DNA of 64,000 bases, taken from contig OZ247499.1 in NCBI GenBank assembly GCA_965233625.1, positions 1 to 64,000 of the forward strand. Reading direction: 5' to 3'. This document shows, in pieces, positions 55,976 through 64,000 of this stretch. This DNA is from G965233625 sp965233625 (GTDB lineage: Bacteria > Planctomycetota > Planctomycetia > Pirellulales > Pirellulaceae). The position numbers were made by a program, and so were the translations under genes. Below the pieces are notes generated by a model. The model was not told the DNA's origin and ran no database searches. It saw nothing but the letters and a program-made list of their open reading frames with translations. Each line of letters opens with the position of its first letter. Position 1 is the first letter of the stretch.

Positions 55976-58903
55976 CTATGGCCGTGTAAGCGTTTCATCA
56001 AGATTCAATAACACATTCGCCAATGCAATCAGCCGCGCATCACCAGACGCGACACCCGCTGATTTCAGCAATTGCTCACCGGGCGCCTCTTCTTCTAAAG
56101 CGTTGTAAAGCTGCACCAGGCGATTCAACTCAGCCGCCGAGGGCTTCCGCAGAAGCACCCTTTCGAACCCGGCGGTAATCTGCGTTTCGAGCTTCTCCCC
56201 AGCCTGCTGCATGTGTTGCGATAAGGCGCCTGCTGCTTCGACGAAGGGCACATCGTTCAGTGTCACCAGCGCCTGCAACGGCGTGTTTGTCCGCACGCGA
56301 CGTATCTGACAAACTTCGCCTGAACCTGCATCAAACGTGAGCATCGCGGGATAAGGGCTCGTCCGTTTCAGGTAGGTGTACAAGCCGCGGCGGTAACGGT
56401 TTTCACCTGTGGCGTTCTGCCAGCTTTCGCCGCTGTAAGTTGACTTCCACACGCCGCCTGGCTGCGGCGGCATGACCGACGGTCCACCCGTCTTGCGGCT
56501 CAACAGTCCGGAGACAGCCAGCGCCTGATCTCGCACGGTTTCGGCCGGAAGGCGGAACCGCGGCCCGCGGCTGAGCAGGCGGTTGCGTGGATCAAGGCGA
56601 ATGCGGTCTTCACTCACTTCGGCGCTTTGCTGGTAAGCGGCCGAAAGCACCATCGAACGCAACGCGCGTTTGATGGACCAGCCATCCTCCTGAAAACGCA
56701 CCGCCAGCCAGTCTAATAGTTGCGGGTGCGAAGGCAGGGCGCCTTGCGTACCGAAGTCTTCTTCTGTCTCTACCAGACCGACACCAAACAGCCTTGCCCA
56801 CAACCGGTTGACCATCACCCGCGCCGTCAGCGGATTGGCAGACTGCATCAGCCAGTTGGCGACACCCAGCCGGTTGGCCTGAAAGCCAGCGGCGGGCTTT
56901 CCAAAAATGGCCAGCACGCCGGGCGCTACAACTTCACCCTGGTCCAGGAAATTGCCACGGCGGTGAATCTTCGTAATGCGAAGTTTCTCCTCCGGCAGCC
57001 GGAGCATTACCGGCGTGTTCGGAACCCGCTTGCGAAGCGCGTCTAATTCCGTTTGCGATTGCTGCAGTTGCCGGTAAGCAGTCGAAGTTACGGGATAAGT
57101 TGTCTGAGCAAAGATGATCGCCTGATCTGGCTTCAACGCGGCTCGCAGATACTGAACCGGGTGCGTGCTGACGGAGAATCTGGAACGGGCGAGCAACAGA
57201 CTCTGCCCGTATTGCTGATCCAGCGTAATTTGCAACATGCTGCCTGCCGGGACCGGTTGGGCGAAGTTAAACACGGCTGCCTGAGGCTGCTTAAATTGCG
57301 GCGATAACGCCCAGCCGGTTTGAGCGTTGCCGTCAATGGCCTTGGCCACTTCCCAGCCTTTCTGCGAAAACGTCGCTCGCGGTGCGGTAAGTTTGACGCG
57401 TGTTGCTTGGCCCTCAGGTGACACGAGGCTGGCACTCAATTCGCGGATCGCGACATTTGCGTCGGGCCAGTCACCGCCCGCTTTCTTTGGCAGATGATCG
57501 ATCCGCAACGCCGTGAGCGGTGCACCTTCAGGCAGCCGGAACGTAAGGGTCCAGACATCCTTCGCCGGCCGCGGTCCGCGGGCGATCAGCACGCCAGCCC
57601 GGTCCTGCGACATGAGCACCTGTTTCTGCGACACAAACTCATTAAACCGCAGCGTCTGCCAAAGAGGCGCCTTCGCAAACCGCTGTTTCCAGGCATTCAG
57701 CTTCTGTCCGAAATCAGGCGGCCGGCTGCTGTACTGCTGCTGAAGCGTTGCGATGCGTTCTTCCAGCGTCTGTATTTTTCTCTGCAATGCAAAGGGTGGA
57801 CTGGCGTGGTACGGCCCTTCAGTGTCGTTGTCCTGGGTCTGGTTAAAACACGCGTACACCGAGTAATAGTCTTCGATGCTGACGGGGTCGTACTTGTGGG
57901 AATGGCACTTCGCGCAACCCATCGTCAGGCCCATCCAGACTTGCAGCGTTGTATCAACGCGGTCTTTGACGGCTTTGACACGGAATTCTTCGTTATCGGT
58001 GCCACCCTCTTCGTTGGTCATTGTATTGCGATGAAACGCCGTCGCCAGAATCTGCAAATGACTGGCGCCGGGCAGTAGATCGCCTGCAAGCTGCTCACGC
58101 GTAAACTCATCGTAAGGCATGTCCCGGTTGAAGGCGTCGATCACCCAGTCGCGGTACCGCCAGATGTCTCGGTGACGGTCCTTTTCATAGCCCTTGGTAT
58201 CGGCGTACCGCGCCAGGTCCAACCACATCCGCGCCCAGCGTTCGCCAAAGCCAGGCGAAGCTAACAGACGGTCCACGACTTTCTCAAAAGCGCCGGGCGA
58301 GTCATCCGCTACAAATTCATTGGCTTCTGCGGGCGTTGGCGGCAGCCCGGTAAGATCCAGCGAAACGCGGCGGATAAGGGTTCTTCGACTGGCTTGCTTC
58401 TGCGGCTGAAGGCCTGCCTGTTCCAGCCGGTGAAGGATGAAGTAATCTATCGCCGACCGCGGCCAATCCTGTTGTTTTACCTGGGGGATGCGGGGCAATT
58501 CAGGCGGCTGAAAGGACCAGTGTTTTTCGTACTTGGCGCCTTCGTCTATCCACTTCTTAAGCGTCTGGATTTCCGCACCGGAAAGGCGGTGCCCGGTATC
58601 TGGCGGCGGCATCACTTCGTCCGGGTCGTCAGATTCAATCCGTGAGATCATTTCGCTGGCCGCATGGCTGCCCGGTTTGATGGCGCCGGCCGAGATGGCC
58701 TCTTCCCGCACATCCAGCCTCAGATCGGCTTCTCGCGCTGCCGCGTCGCGGCCGTGGCATGCGAAGCAGTTTCTGGCAAGCAGAGGTCTAACGTCGCGGT
58801 TGAAGTTTACGTCCGCGGCAAGGCAAGGGGCTGGTGCGCAGAATAAGATGAGAGCGCATCCGACGTAGAATTCAATGCGCGAAAGCAGGCGTGAACCATT
58901 CAT
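55976..58903 (-). CDS. Planctomycete cytochrome protein (PSCyt1-DUF1549-DUF1553)
   Basis: This 975-residue protein starts at ATG 58903 and carries a signal peptide (to about 30). The PSCyt1 heme site is CFACH at about 46-50. DUF1549/PSCyt2 follows, including GLTMGCAKCHSH with a second CxxCH near 330. A DUF1553 domain covers the C-terminal third (RVMVNRLWARLFGVGLVETE, SGEVCQIRRVRTNTPLQALVTLND). The architecture indicates a periplasmic c-type heme protein. It forms a unit with the DUF1501 gene. Such pairs are thought to act in polysaccharide breakdown, but the reaction is unproven. Confidence 0.93.
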   Translation of the reverse strand: MNGSRLLSRIEFYVGCALILFCAPAPCLAADVNFNRDVRPLLARNCFACHGRDAAAREADLRLDVREEAISAGAIKPGSHAASEMISRIESDDPDEVMPPPDTGHRLSGAEIQTLKKWIDEGAKYEKHWSFQPPELPRIPQVKQQDWPRSAIDYFILHRLEQAGLQPQKQASRRTLIRRVSLDLTGLPPTPAEANEFVADDSPGAFEKVVDRLLASPGFGERWARMWLDLARYADTKGYEKDRHRDIWRYRDWVIDAFNRDMPYDEFTREQLAGDLLPGASHLQILATAFHRNTMTNEEGGTDNEEFRVKAVKDRVDTTLQVWMGLTMGCAKCHSHKYDPVSIEDYYSVYACFNQTQDNDTEGPYHASPPFALQRKIQTLEERIATLQQQYSSRPPDFGQKLNAWKQRFAKAPLWQTLRFNEFVSQKQVLMSQDRAGVLIARGPRPAKDVWTLTFRLPEGAPLTALRIDHLPKKAGGDWPDANVAIRELSASLVSPEGQATRVKLTAPRATFSQKGWEVAKAIDGNAQTGWALSPQFKQPQAAVFNFAQPVPAGSMLQITLDQQYGQSLLLARSRFSVSTHPVQYLRAALKPDQAIIFAQTTYPVTSTAYRQLQQSQTELDALRKRVPNTPVMLRLPEEKLRITKIHRRGNFLDQGEVVAPGVLAIFGKPAAGFQANRLGVANWLMQSANPLTARVMVNRLWARLFGVGLVETEEDFGTQGALPSHPQLLDWLAVRFQEDGWSIKRALRSMVLSAAYQQSAEVSEDRIRLDPRNRLLSRGPRFRLPAETVRDQALAVSGLLSRKTGGPSVMPPQPGGVWKSTYSGESWQNATGENRYRRGLYTYLKRTSPYPAMLTFDAGSGEVCQIRRVRTNTPLQALVTLNDVPFVEAAGALSQHMQQAGEKLETQITAGFERVLLRKPSAAELNRLVQLYNALEEEAPGEQLLKSAGVASGDARLIALANVLLNLDETLTRP

Positions 58904-59012
58904 GGGTGGACCGTTTGCAGCAGAAGAAAAGCGTCAACCACGCCTCTCATGATAACCGCTGCAGGCGCCGCCGTGCGAAACCGGGCGGCGTATTTATCTG
59001 CATCCGCCCGCG

Positions 59013-59267
59013 CTAGGTCAATTCGCCTTCGCCCGTTGGCTCTTCCCGCGTGTGCAGGCTGATGGGGTTTCCGTCCTCATCCATCGTGAGATAGATCGGC
59101 TTTTCGTTCCGCAGCATATCGGAAACAAACAGTGCTTTTTCCGGCGGTAATTCAATCGGCCCCTGCCAGCCAGAATCGTCTGTTTTTACGGAGATACGCA
59201 CGGTGGTTTTGATAATGTCGTAATTCAGCCAGTAATGCGTGACTAGTTTTTCGCTCGATCCTGCCAT
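59013..59267 (-). CDS. Small hypothetical protein, 84 aa
   Basis: Starts at ATG 59267 with AAAGGA 7-8 bases upstream. The sequence is a beta-rich hydrophilic module (TTVRISVKTDDSGW, then LPPEKALFVSDML, LTMDEDGNPISLH). I do not recognise it. It follows the TMEM43-like gene by 79 bases on the same strand and may share its transcript. Confidence 0.65.
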   Translation of the reverse strand: MAGSSEKLVTHYWLNYDIIKTTVRISVKTDDSGWQGPIELPPEKALFVSDMLRNEKPIYLTMDEDGNPISLHTREEPTGEGELT

Positions 59268-59346
59268 GGTTTCATTCCTTTTAAATACCTGGGTTGGTTC
59301 GTCTAGATTGAATCGATGTTGTTCTGGCGTTCAGCGGCATGCAGAG

Positions 59347-60714
59347 CTAATTGATCTCGCGGATGCCATCATCCATCTGCATTTTCTGCGGGCCGTCGCC
59401 CGTATCGCGGAAGAAGAAAAAGTAAATCAGTCCGCAGATGCACAGCACGCCGACGATTAAGAGCGGCACACCCAGCAGCGGGCGATAAAACAGCCACGCG
59501 ATGCTGATCGTAATCAGCGCACAGCCAGCCGCCACCAGGAACGCCACGATCGCAACGGCGCCGCCGACGATATTGCCGAGGATGGGAACGTAGTCACTGA
59601 ACTGCGTCAGCGGAGAGAACATCAGCAGCACGCCAAAGAACATCATCGCGCCGCCGCCTGCCCGCACCGCCCAGGTGCGGATGATGTTGGCGTTCTTGGC
59701 ATCTGTGAACATCTGATCCGCGCTGACAACGCCGGGGCTTAGCATTTCAACAGGGATGTCAACGGACGTCGGAAACGGTTGGAAAGTGTCGCCACGCTGC
59801 TGAGCAACGATGCTGACTTCGCCTTCATCCACCTTGGAGAAGATAATGCGAACATCGCCCAGTTCCGGCCGCGGCGCCGCCACCCGCTCGATTGGTTTTT
59901 CCGAAGATACAGGTGGATCACCCGCACCAGGATCGCCCGAAGTAGGTTCACTTGCACCTGGATCGCCCGCGCCGGGATCACCTGCACCGGGATCACCTGC
60001 ACCGGGATCACCTGCTGCGGGTGTTTCAGGTCCACTGCCTGGATCACCGCTCGGCTGCGTCTTCGGTTCCGGCGGCGGTGTTTTCTTCTCTGGACCGCGC
60101 ACTGCGGCGGCTGCTCTGGCCGTCAGGTACAGACCGTCCGCGGTATCGAGCAGGCGATTTCGTAAGGGTTCGGGGATTTTAGAAACATCGGGTTCTAGTG
60201 AATTGAATCCGCTTATTTTCTGAACGAGGCTTTTGGGCAGGCGGTGTGCGCCGAAGGAGACATTCTTTGCCGTCCATGTTTGACTTTTGAACGGAAGCGC
60301 CGGGTTGATGTGGCCGGTCTTGTTGTGAAAGCGGCTAGAATCTTCGCGGCCTTCCATCCACTTCAAATCGTACTCGTAGATCGTCCGTTTATCCTGAGTG
60401 CGTTTCCGCTCGTTCCACTGGTACATCTCCACGCGGCGTTGCAACTTGATGCCGTTGAATTCCACGCCGAAACGGTCGTCACGCAGCGTGTCCGTGGTTT
60501 TCGCCGGGGCGGACATGTGGACAAGTTTTCCCTCGAAAGCCGGGTCCACCGTGTCAGCAGGCACGTTGCGATTCACCGCGCCCAGACCTTCGTCCAGACT
60601 CTTGGCGATGCGCACCGCGCAACCTTCGTTCATAAACAGCACGGGGAAGGCAGCGAGAAACATAGCCCCGCCCGCGAAGAAGCCGCCAATTGCTCCACCT
60701 ATACTTTTCGCCAT
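59347..60714 (-). CDS. TMEM43-family membrane protein with GDPGA repeats
   Basis: This 455-residue protein starts at ATG 60714, preceded by GGGGAA. An N-terminal membrane segment (about 7-27) is followed by a soluble domain, with four more segments at about 340-445. The length and arrangement resemble TMEM43, a membrane family known from eukaryotes and also found in bacteria; recognition is by overall pattern and is moderate. A low-complexity stretch at about 220-270 repeats GDPGA/GDPGASEP units, probably a flexible loop. Function is unknown; TMEM43 proteins are thought to shape membranes. Confidence 0.75.
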   Translation of the reverse strand: MAKSIGGAIGGFFAGGAMFLAAFPVLFMNEGCAVRIAKSLDEGLGAVNRNVPADTVDPAFEGKLVHMSAPAKTTDTLRDDRFGVEFNGIKLQRRVEMYQWNERKRTQDKRTIYEYDLKWMEGREDSSRFHNKTGHINPALPFKSQTWTAKNVSFGAHRLPKSLVQKISGFNSLEPDVSKIPEPLRNRLLDTADGLYLTARAAAAVRGPEKKTPPPEPKTQPSGDPGSGPETPAAGDPGAGDPGAGDPGAGDPGASEPTSGDPGAGDPPVSSEKPIERVAAPRPELGDVRIIFSKVDEGEVSIVAQQRGDTFQPFPTSVDIPVEMLSPGVVSADQMFTDAKNANIIRTWAVRAGGGAMMFFGVLLMFSPLTQFSDYVPILGNIVGGAVAIVAFLVAAGCALITISIAWLFYRPLLGVPLLIVGVLCICGLIYFFFFRDTGDGPQKMQMDDGIREIN

Positions 60715-60826
60715 CTAGATTCCCCGGTTACACGTGACAGTGCTGGAAAGAAGTTCGCCGCAAAGCGGCTGCGTCACATTCTAATACGGCGCAGTGGTGG
60801 ATGGCAGATGGGAACGGTCGCAGCTT

Positions 60827-61018
60827 TCAGCGCTCGCGGTGCGGTTCATCACGGGGCGAGGGCTCTGGCTCTTCATCACCCTCGTAAGGCAGCCCGTATT
60901 CTTCGCCCAGCCAGCGGCCCAGGTCCACCAGACGGCAGCGTTCGCTGCAGAAGGGCGTTGCCTTTGATTTCCCGGTGTCAACTTTTTTGTTGCAGACCGG
61001 GCATCGCACGTTACTCAT
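60827..61018 (-). CDS. yacG: DNA gyrase inhibitor YacG-like zinc protein
   Basis: This 63-residue protein starts at ATG 61018. The zinc site is CPVC at 6-9 and CSERC at 24-28, then RLVDLGRWL, diagnostic for YacG. In E. coli the family binds GyrB and limits DNA gyrase. It lies 18 bases after the FmdB-like gene at the end of the chaperone cluster. A charged Glu/Pro tail follows the fold. Confidence 0.93.
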   Translation of the reverse strand: MSNVRCPVCNKKVDTGKSKATPFCSERCRLVDLGRWLGEEYGLPYEGDEEPEPSPRDEPHRER

Positions 61019-61036
61019 CAGACTTAGTGTCCCTGG

Positions 61037-61366
61037 CTAATCAGAGGAGCCTGAACTCGATGAAGACGAACTCGATGAATCTTTTGAACCACTGCTTTTG
61101 GATTCGCTCTTCTTAGAATCGCTGCTTTTGTTGGCTTCGCTAGACGCTTTGCTATCGGCCGCGGCCTGCTTTTTGTAAGACTCGCTACGGTAGTCCGTTT
61201 CGTAGAACCCGGAGCCTTTAAACATCACACCGGAGCCGGTGCCAAACAGCCGCTGCAATTCAGGCTTTTCGCATTCCGGGCAGATGGTGTCCGGGTCGGC
61301 AAGCATGGATTGAAACTTCGCGAACGTGTGCCCGCATGCTTTGCACTGATAATCGTAGGTTGGCAT
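61037..61366 (-). CDS. FmdB-family zinc ribbon protein
   Basis: This 109-residue protein starts at ATG 61366. It opens MPTYDYQCKACGHTF, with a second Cys pair CPEC near 34-37, the classic FmdB regulatory-family zinc ribbon of about 55 residues. The second half is almost all Ser/Lys/Asp, which is low complexity. FmdB proteins are putative transcription or translation-associated regulators, but the role is not established. It stands between grpE (37-base gap) and yacG (18-base gap). Confidence 0.9.
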   Translation of the reverse strand: MPTYDYQCKACGHTFAKFQSMLADPDTICPECEKPELQRLFGTGSGVMFKGSGFYETDYRSESYKKQAAADSKASSEANKSSDSKKSESKSSGSKDSSSSSSSSSGSSD

Positions 61367-61403
61367 CTTAGCGCCTTGTTAGAACAAAACAGTGGGAAGA
61401 AGA

Positions 61404-62000
61404 TTAACCGTTGGCGGAACCTAATGAAACGAAAACCTGCGAGGGCCGGAGCACTCTACCATGTAAGGTGTAGCCCGTGCGCGTTTCGCGGCTGCAAATC
61501 CCTTTGGCGTGCTCTTCGCTGGGCTCCTGGCTGACGGCTTCGTGAAGATTCGGGTCGAATTCACAGCCAACGGCGTCGATCTTTTTGCAGCCGTGTTTTT
61601 CCAGCACCGAAGCAAGCTGCCCGGCCACCATCTGAACGCCCTGCAACAGCCCGTCGGCGCCGCCGGCAGCGCCAGCTTGCAACGCAAGTTGCATGTTGTC
61701 GCCAACTTCCAGCAGGTCGGTAATCAAGGGCGATGCGGCGAACAGCCGATCCTGCTCCATGTCGCGGCGGACGCGTTTGCGGTAGTTCTCTAGTTCCGCC
61801 TGAGCACGCAGCACGCGTTCGTTGGCCGCGTCCAGTTCCGACTGCAAGTTGCCGGCAGCTTCGTCCGTATCGGGCTGCAGGTCTTCAGGCAGGTCATTGG
61901 TGCTGAAGATCTGCGGCGCGTCTTCGGGCGATTCCACTTCGTTCGTCTGTCCGGCGACTTCTTCGCCTTCTGTTTCAGAGGGGCCCTCTGGCTGGCTCAT
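61404..62000 (-). CDS. grpE: Nucleotide exchange factor GrpE
   Basis: This 198-residue protein starts at ATG 62000, with GGAG about 10 bases upstream. The first 55 residues are acidic and disordered. The coiled coil follows (ELENYRKRVRRDMEQ) and then the C-terminal beta domain (AVGCEFDPNLHEAVSQEPSEEH). It exchanges ADP for ATP on DnaK. It lies 53 bases downstream of dnaJ. Confidence 0.95.
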   Translation of the reverse strand: MSQPEGPSETEGEEVAGQTNEVESPEDAPQIFSTNDLPEDLQPDTDEAAGNLQSELDAANERVLRAQAELENYRKRVRRDMEQDRLFAASPLITDLLEVGDNMQLALQAGAAGGADGLLQGVQMVAGQLASVLEKHGCKKIDAVGCEFDPNLHEAVSQEPSEEHAKGICSRETRTGYTLHGRVLRPSQVFVSLGSANG

Positions 62001-62018
62001 GGCTGGTCTGCTCCTGTT

Positions 62019-62044
62019 GAATTCTGCAGGTGAATTCTGCAGGT
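62019..62044. repeat. 13-bp perfect tandem duplication between dnaJ and grpE
   Basis: GAATTCTGCAGGT occurs twice in a row, at 62019-62031 and 62032-62044. It lies in the 53-base gap between dnaJ and grpE. It looks like a recent slippage event; no function is suggested. Confidence 0.9.
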
Positions 62045-62053
62045 GTTGGATCT

Positions 62054-63217
62054 TTATTCTTCGCTGTCGTCTGAAGAATCATCCTGACCGGTAAAGTAGT
62101 CGCGGATGGTCTCCAGGAATGATTTACGATGGGGTGTAACGTCTTTGTTCTCTAGCTCCGCCAGTTCACGCAGCAGTTCTTCCTGGCGGTCGCTGAGCTT
62201 TTTGGGTGTTTCAATATAGGTCTGCACAACCAGATCGCCAGTGCGGCGGGTCTGAAGGTCGGGCACGCCTTTGTTGCGCAGATGGAAAACTTCCCCGGAC
62301 TGGGTGCCGGCAGGAATGGATAGCTCTGCGCGACCATCCAGAGTAGGCACTTCTATGGTGGCGCCTAAAGCCGCTTGTGAATAGGTCACTGGCAGCCGCA
62401 ATAACAGATTGGCGCCGTCGCGGTCGAACAGGTGGTGCTTCTCAATTTGCAGGAAGCAGTAGCAGTCACCAGCAGGCCCGCCATTGGGGCTGGGTTCGCC
62501 TTCGCCCTGCAGCCGCACCCGCGTACCATCGGCTACACCGGCCGGGATCGCGACGTTGAGTGTTACGTCTTCCGTCACCGCGCCTTGACCGTCGCAGTCT
62601 TCGCAAGGGTCGGTGATAATTGAGCCGGCGCCCCGGCAATCGGGGCAAGTTGTCTGCACACGCAGAATTCCGCCCGACTGAATCACCTGACCATGCCCGC
62701 CGCAGCGACGGCAGATAGAGGCTTTGGAACCAGGCTTGCTGCCATCGCCTTCGCAGGTGTCGCAGATTTTGCTGCGGCGGAATTGAATGTCGCGGTTAAC
62801 GCCGCGGGCGGCTTCTTCAAGTGTAAGCGTCAGATCAGCGCGGACATCGCGCCCGCGCCTCACTCGCTGACGACCGCCGCCGAACATATCGCCGAAGATG
62901 CTGCCTCCACCACCACCGCCGAAGATATCGCCGAAAGCTTCGAAGATGTCTTCAACGTCGCGGAAGCCGGCGCCGCCACCACCGCTTTGCTCGAACGCAG
63001 CATGTCCATACCGGTCGTACTGCGCGCGTTTGTCCGGGTCGCTGAGCACTTCATAGGCAGCGGAGGCTTCCTTGAAGATTTCCGTTGCTTTTTCGTCATC
63101 GCGGTTGCTGTCGGGGTGATACTTCACCGCCAACCGCCTGTAAGCCGACGCGATTTCCCGCCCGCTAGCGCTGCGTTCCACACTCAGCACTTCGTAGTAA
63201 TCGCGTTTGGTCGCCAT
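62054..63217 (-). CDS. dnaJ: Chaperone DnaJ
   Basis: From ATG 63217 the protein has 387 residues and begins MATKRDYYEVLSV. ATG 63226 is an alternative, and the frame is open to 63301, but that end lies in the groEL terminator. The J domain (about 1-70) has HPD at YHPDSNRDD. A Gly-rich region (about 75-115) is followed by four CxxCxGxG zinc repeats (CDTCEGDG, CRRCGGHG, CPDCRGAG, CEDCDGQG) and the C-terminal substrate domains. It delivers clients to DnaK; the dnaK gene is not in the window. It stands between groEL and grpE. Confidence 0.96.
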   Translation of the reverse strand: MATKRDYYEVLSVERSASGREIASAYRRLAVKYHPDSNRDDEKATEIFKEASAAYEVLSDPDKRAQYDRYGHAAFEQSGGGGAGFRDVEDIFEAFGDIFGGGGGGSIFGDMFGGGRQRVRRGRDVRADLTLTLEEAARGVNRDIQFRRSKICDTCEGDGSKPGSKASICRRCGGHGQVIQSGGILRVQTTCPDCRGAGSIITDPCEDCDGQGAVTEDVTLNVAIPAGVADGTRVRLQGEGEPSPNGGPAGDCYCFLQIEKHHLFDRDGANLLLRLPVTYSQAALGATIEVPTLDGRAELSIPAGTQSGEVFHLRNKGVPDLQTRRTGDLVVQTYIETPKKLSDRQEELLRELAELENKDVTPHRKSFLETIRDYFTGQDDSSDDSEE

Positions 63218-63286
63218 ATCTACCATGTCTCTTGTCTGGCAGACCAGCACGCCGCAGTTGCCTGCGTGCCAGTCACTGGAAGGGTG

Positions 63287-63322
63287 AACAAAGCAGGCCA
63301 CTTCACAAAGAAAGTGGCCTGC
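63287..63322 (-). terminator. Rho-independent terminator of groEL
   Basis: Read on the minus strand, an 11-bp perfect stem (63322-63312 with 63303-63293) with an 8-base loop is followed by TTTGTT (63292-63287). It lies 87 bases past the groEL stop and just before dnaJ. It also argues against the far-upstream dnaJ start at 63301. Confidence 0.82.
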
Positions 63323-63408
63323 ATAGGTTGATTCAGGTTGTCGCGCCGGCTGCCACCACCGGGGTGACAGCCTTCTACTGAACTTTCAGCTACGGCCAAA
63401 GCCGTTAA

Positions 63409-64000
63409 CTAGCGGACAACGCCTTCAACAGGCCGTTTGCCTTTGTCGTCTGCGTCGAAGTTCGACACCATTGCATCGGTGGTCAGCAGCAGACCGGAGA
63501 TGCTGCCGGCGTTCTGAAGCGCGGTGCGAACCACTTTGACCGGGTCAATCACACCTGCTTCAAACATGTCGACATACTCGCCAGCGTTGGCGTCGTAGCC
63601 GTGAGAATCTGGCTTGTCTTTCACTTCGTCCACAACCACGGCGCCGTCGATGCCGCTGTTATCAGCGATCTGGCGGAGTGGAGCTTCAAGAGCGCGAAGG
63701 ACAATGTCGACGCCGGTCTTCTCGTCGCCTTTGACACCCTTGCGGGCGGCTTCAACTGCTTCGCGGCAACGTAGCAGGGCAACGCCGCCACCAGGCAGGA
63801 TACCTTCTTCCAGCGCGGCGCGGGCGGCGTGCAGTGCGTCTTCGACGCGGGCTTTGGTCTGCTTCATATCGGCTTCGGTTTCGGCACCGACAGAGATCAC
63901 AGCTACACCGCCGCTAAGCTTAGCGACGCGTTCCTGGAACTTCTCTTTGTCGTATTCGCTTTCCGAAGCAGCGATCTGATTCTTCAGCTGACCAATGCGT
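63409..64000 (-). CDS. groEL: 60-kDa chaperonin GroEL, C-terminal part (5' end outside window)
   Basis: The frame is open from the window edge to TAG 63411-63409, about 197 residues. Diagnostic segments are GGVAVISVGAETE, KQTKARVEDALHAARAALEEG, ILPGGGVALLRC and a final block with NAGSISGLLLTTDAMV. Chaperonins fold proteins in an ATP-driven barrel. The protein ends VEGVVR and lacks the Gly-Gly-Met tail of E. coli GroEL. Planctomycetes often have several GroEL copies, so this may be a secondary one; groES is not visible here. Confidence 0.95.
   Translation of the reverse strand, partial: RIGQLKNQIAASESEYDKEKFQERVAKLSGGVAVISVGAETEADMKQTKARVEDALHAARAALEEGILPGGGVALLRCREAVEAARKGVKGDEKTGVDIVLRALEAPLRQIADNSGIDGAVVVDEVKDKPDSHGYDANAGEYVDMFEAGVIDPVKVVRTALQNAGSISGLLLTTDAMVSNFDADDKGKRPVEGVVR

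Noticed and set aside
63218..63301. N-terminal extension of DnaJ
   Set aside because: The extra residues fall in the groEL terminator region and do not match the conserved DnaJ start.

Overview
The window comes from a planctomycete, probably of the Pirellula/Planctomycetaceae side. The evidence is a planctomycete-type cytochrome (PSCyt1/DUF1549/DUF1553) gene paired with a Tat-exported DUF1501 gene, a sulfatase, PQQ-type beta-propeller lipoproteins, FHA proteins, a very Cys-rich secreted repeat protein, and a Ser/Thr kinase fused to a tubulin-like domain. No tRNA, rRNA, CRISPR array or insertion sequence was recognised.

Layout. 1-1744: end of a sulfatase gene and a metallo-beta-lactamase-fold hydrolase. 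1954-3920: FHA protein and a membrane-anchored SGNH hydrolase. 3932-17092: the most interesting locus, a minus-strand retron-like system. It has a candidate msr-msd RNA (16832-17092) followed by a repeat/BRCT protein, a giant WD40-HEAT protein, a SWIM-WGR protein and a retron-type reverse transcriptase. 17199-21356: coiled-coil protein, LOR/SDH-family enzyme, Cys-rich repeat protein and cupin. 21432-29983: two PQQ-propeller lipoproteins and an ankyrin-WD40 secreted protein. 29999-39714: PDZ protein, purH, two tandem CNNM/CorC-like membrane proteins, a GT-C-like membrane protein, a beta-lactamase-fold esterase and two membrane proteins. 39733-47413: a signalling cluster of RsbW-like kinase, REC-GGDEF-CBS, FHA-EAL and kinase-tubulin proteins. 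47450-54428: TPR protein, SDR epimerase, acyltransferase-like protein, CtpA-type protease, DUF6940-like protein and hemC. 54453-58903: DUF1501 and PSCyt genes. 59013-64000: small protein, TMEM43-like protein, then yacG, fmdB-like, grpE, dnaJ and the 3' part of groEL, all on the minus strand.

The retron-like locus. The RT has both retron signatures: an NAxxH motif before the catalytic domain and a VTG motif after YADD. Upstream of the first gene, on the same strand, a perfect 15-bp long-range inverted repeat (16832-16846 with 17078-17092) encloses small stem-loops and then a 35-bp hairpin. That is the a1-msr-msd-a2 order of a retron RNA. The partner proteins carry repeat scaffolds plus domains (WGR, BRCT, SWIM) that in other proteins contact DNA or DNA-repair complexes. 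From memory, type XIII retrons are defined by an RT with an ARM-repeat protein and a SWIM-containing protein. This locus looks like that type enlarged by a BRCT protein and possibly by the adjacent membrane SGNH hydrolase. Whether this composition is already described needs a database search.
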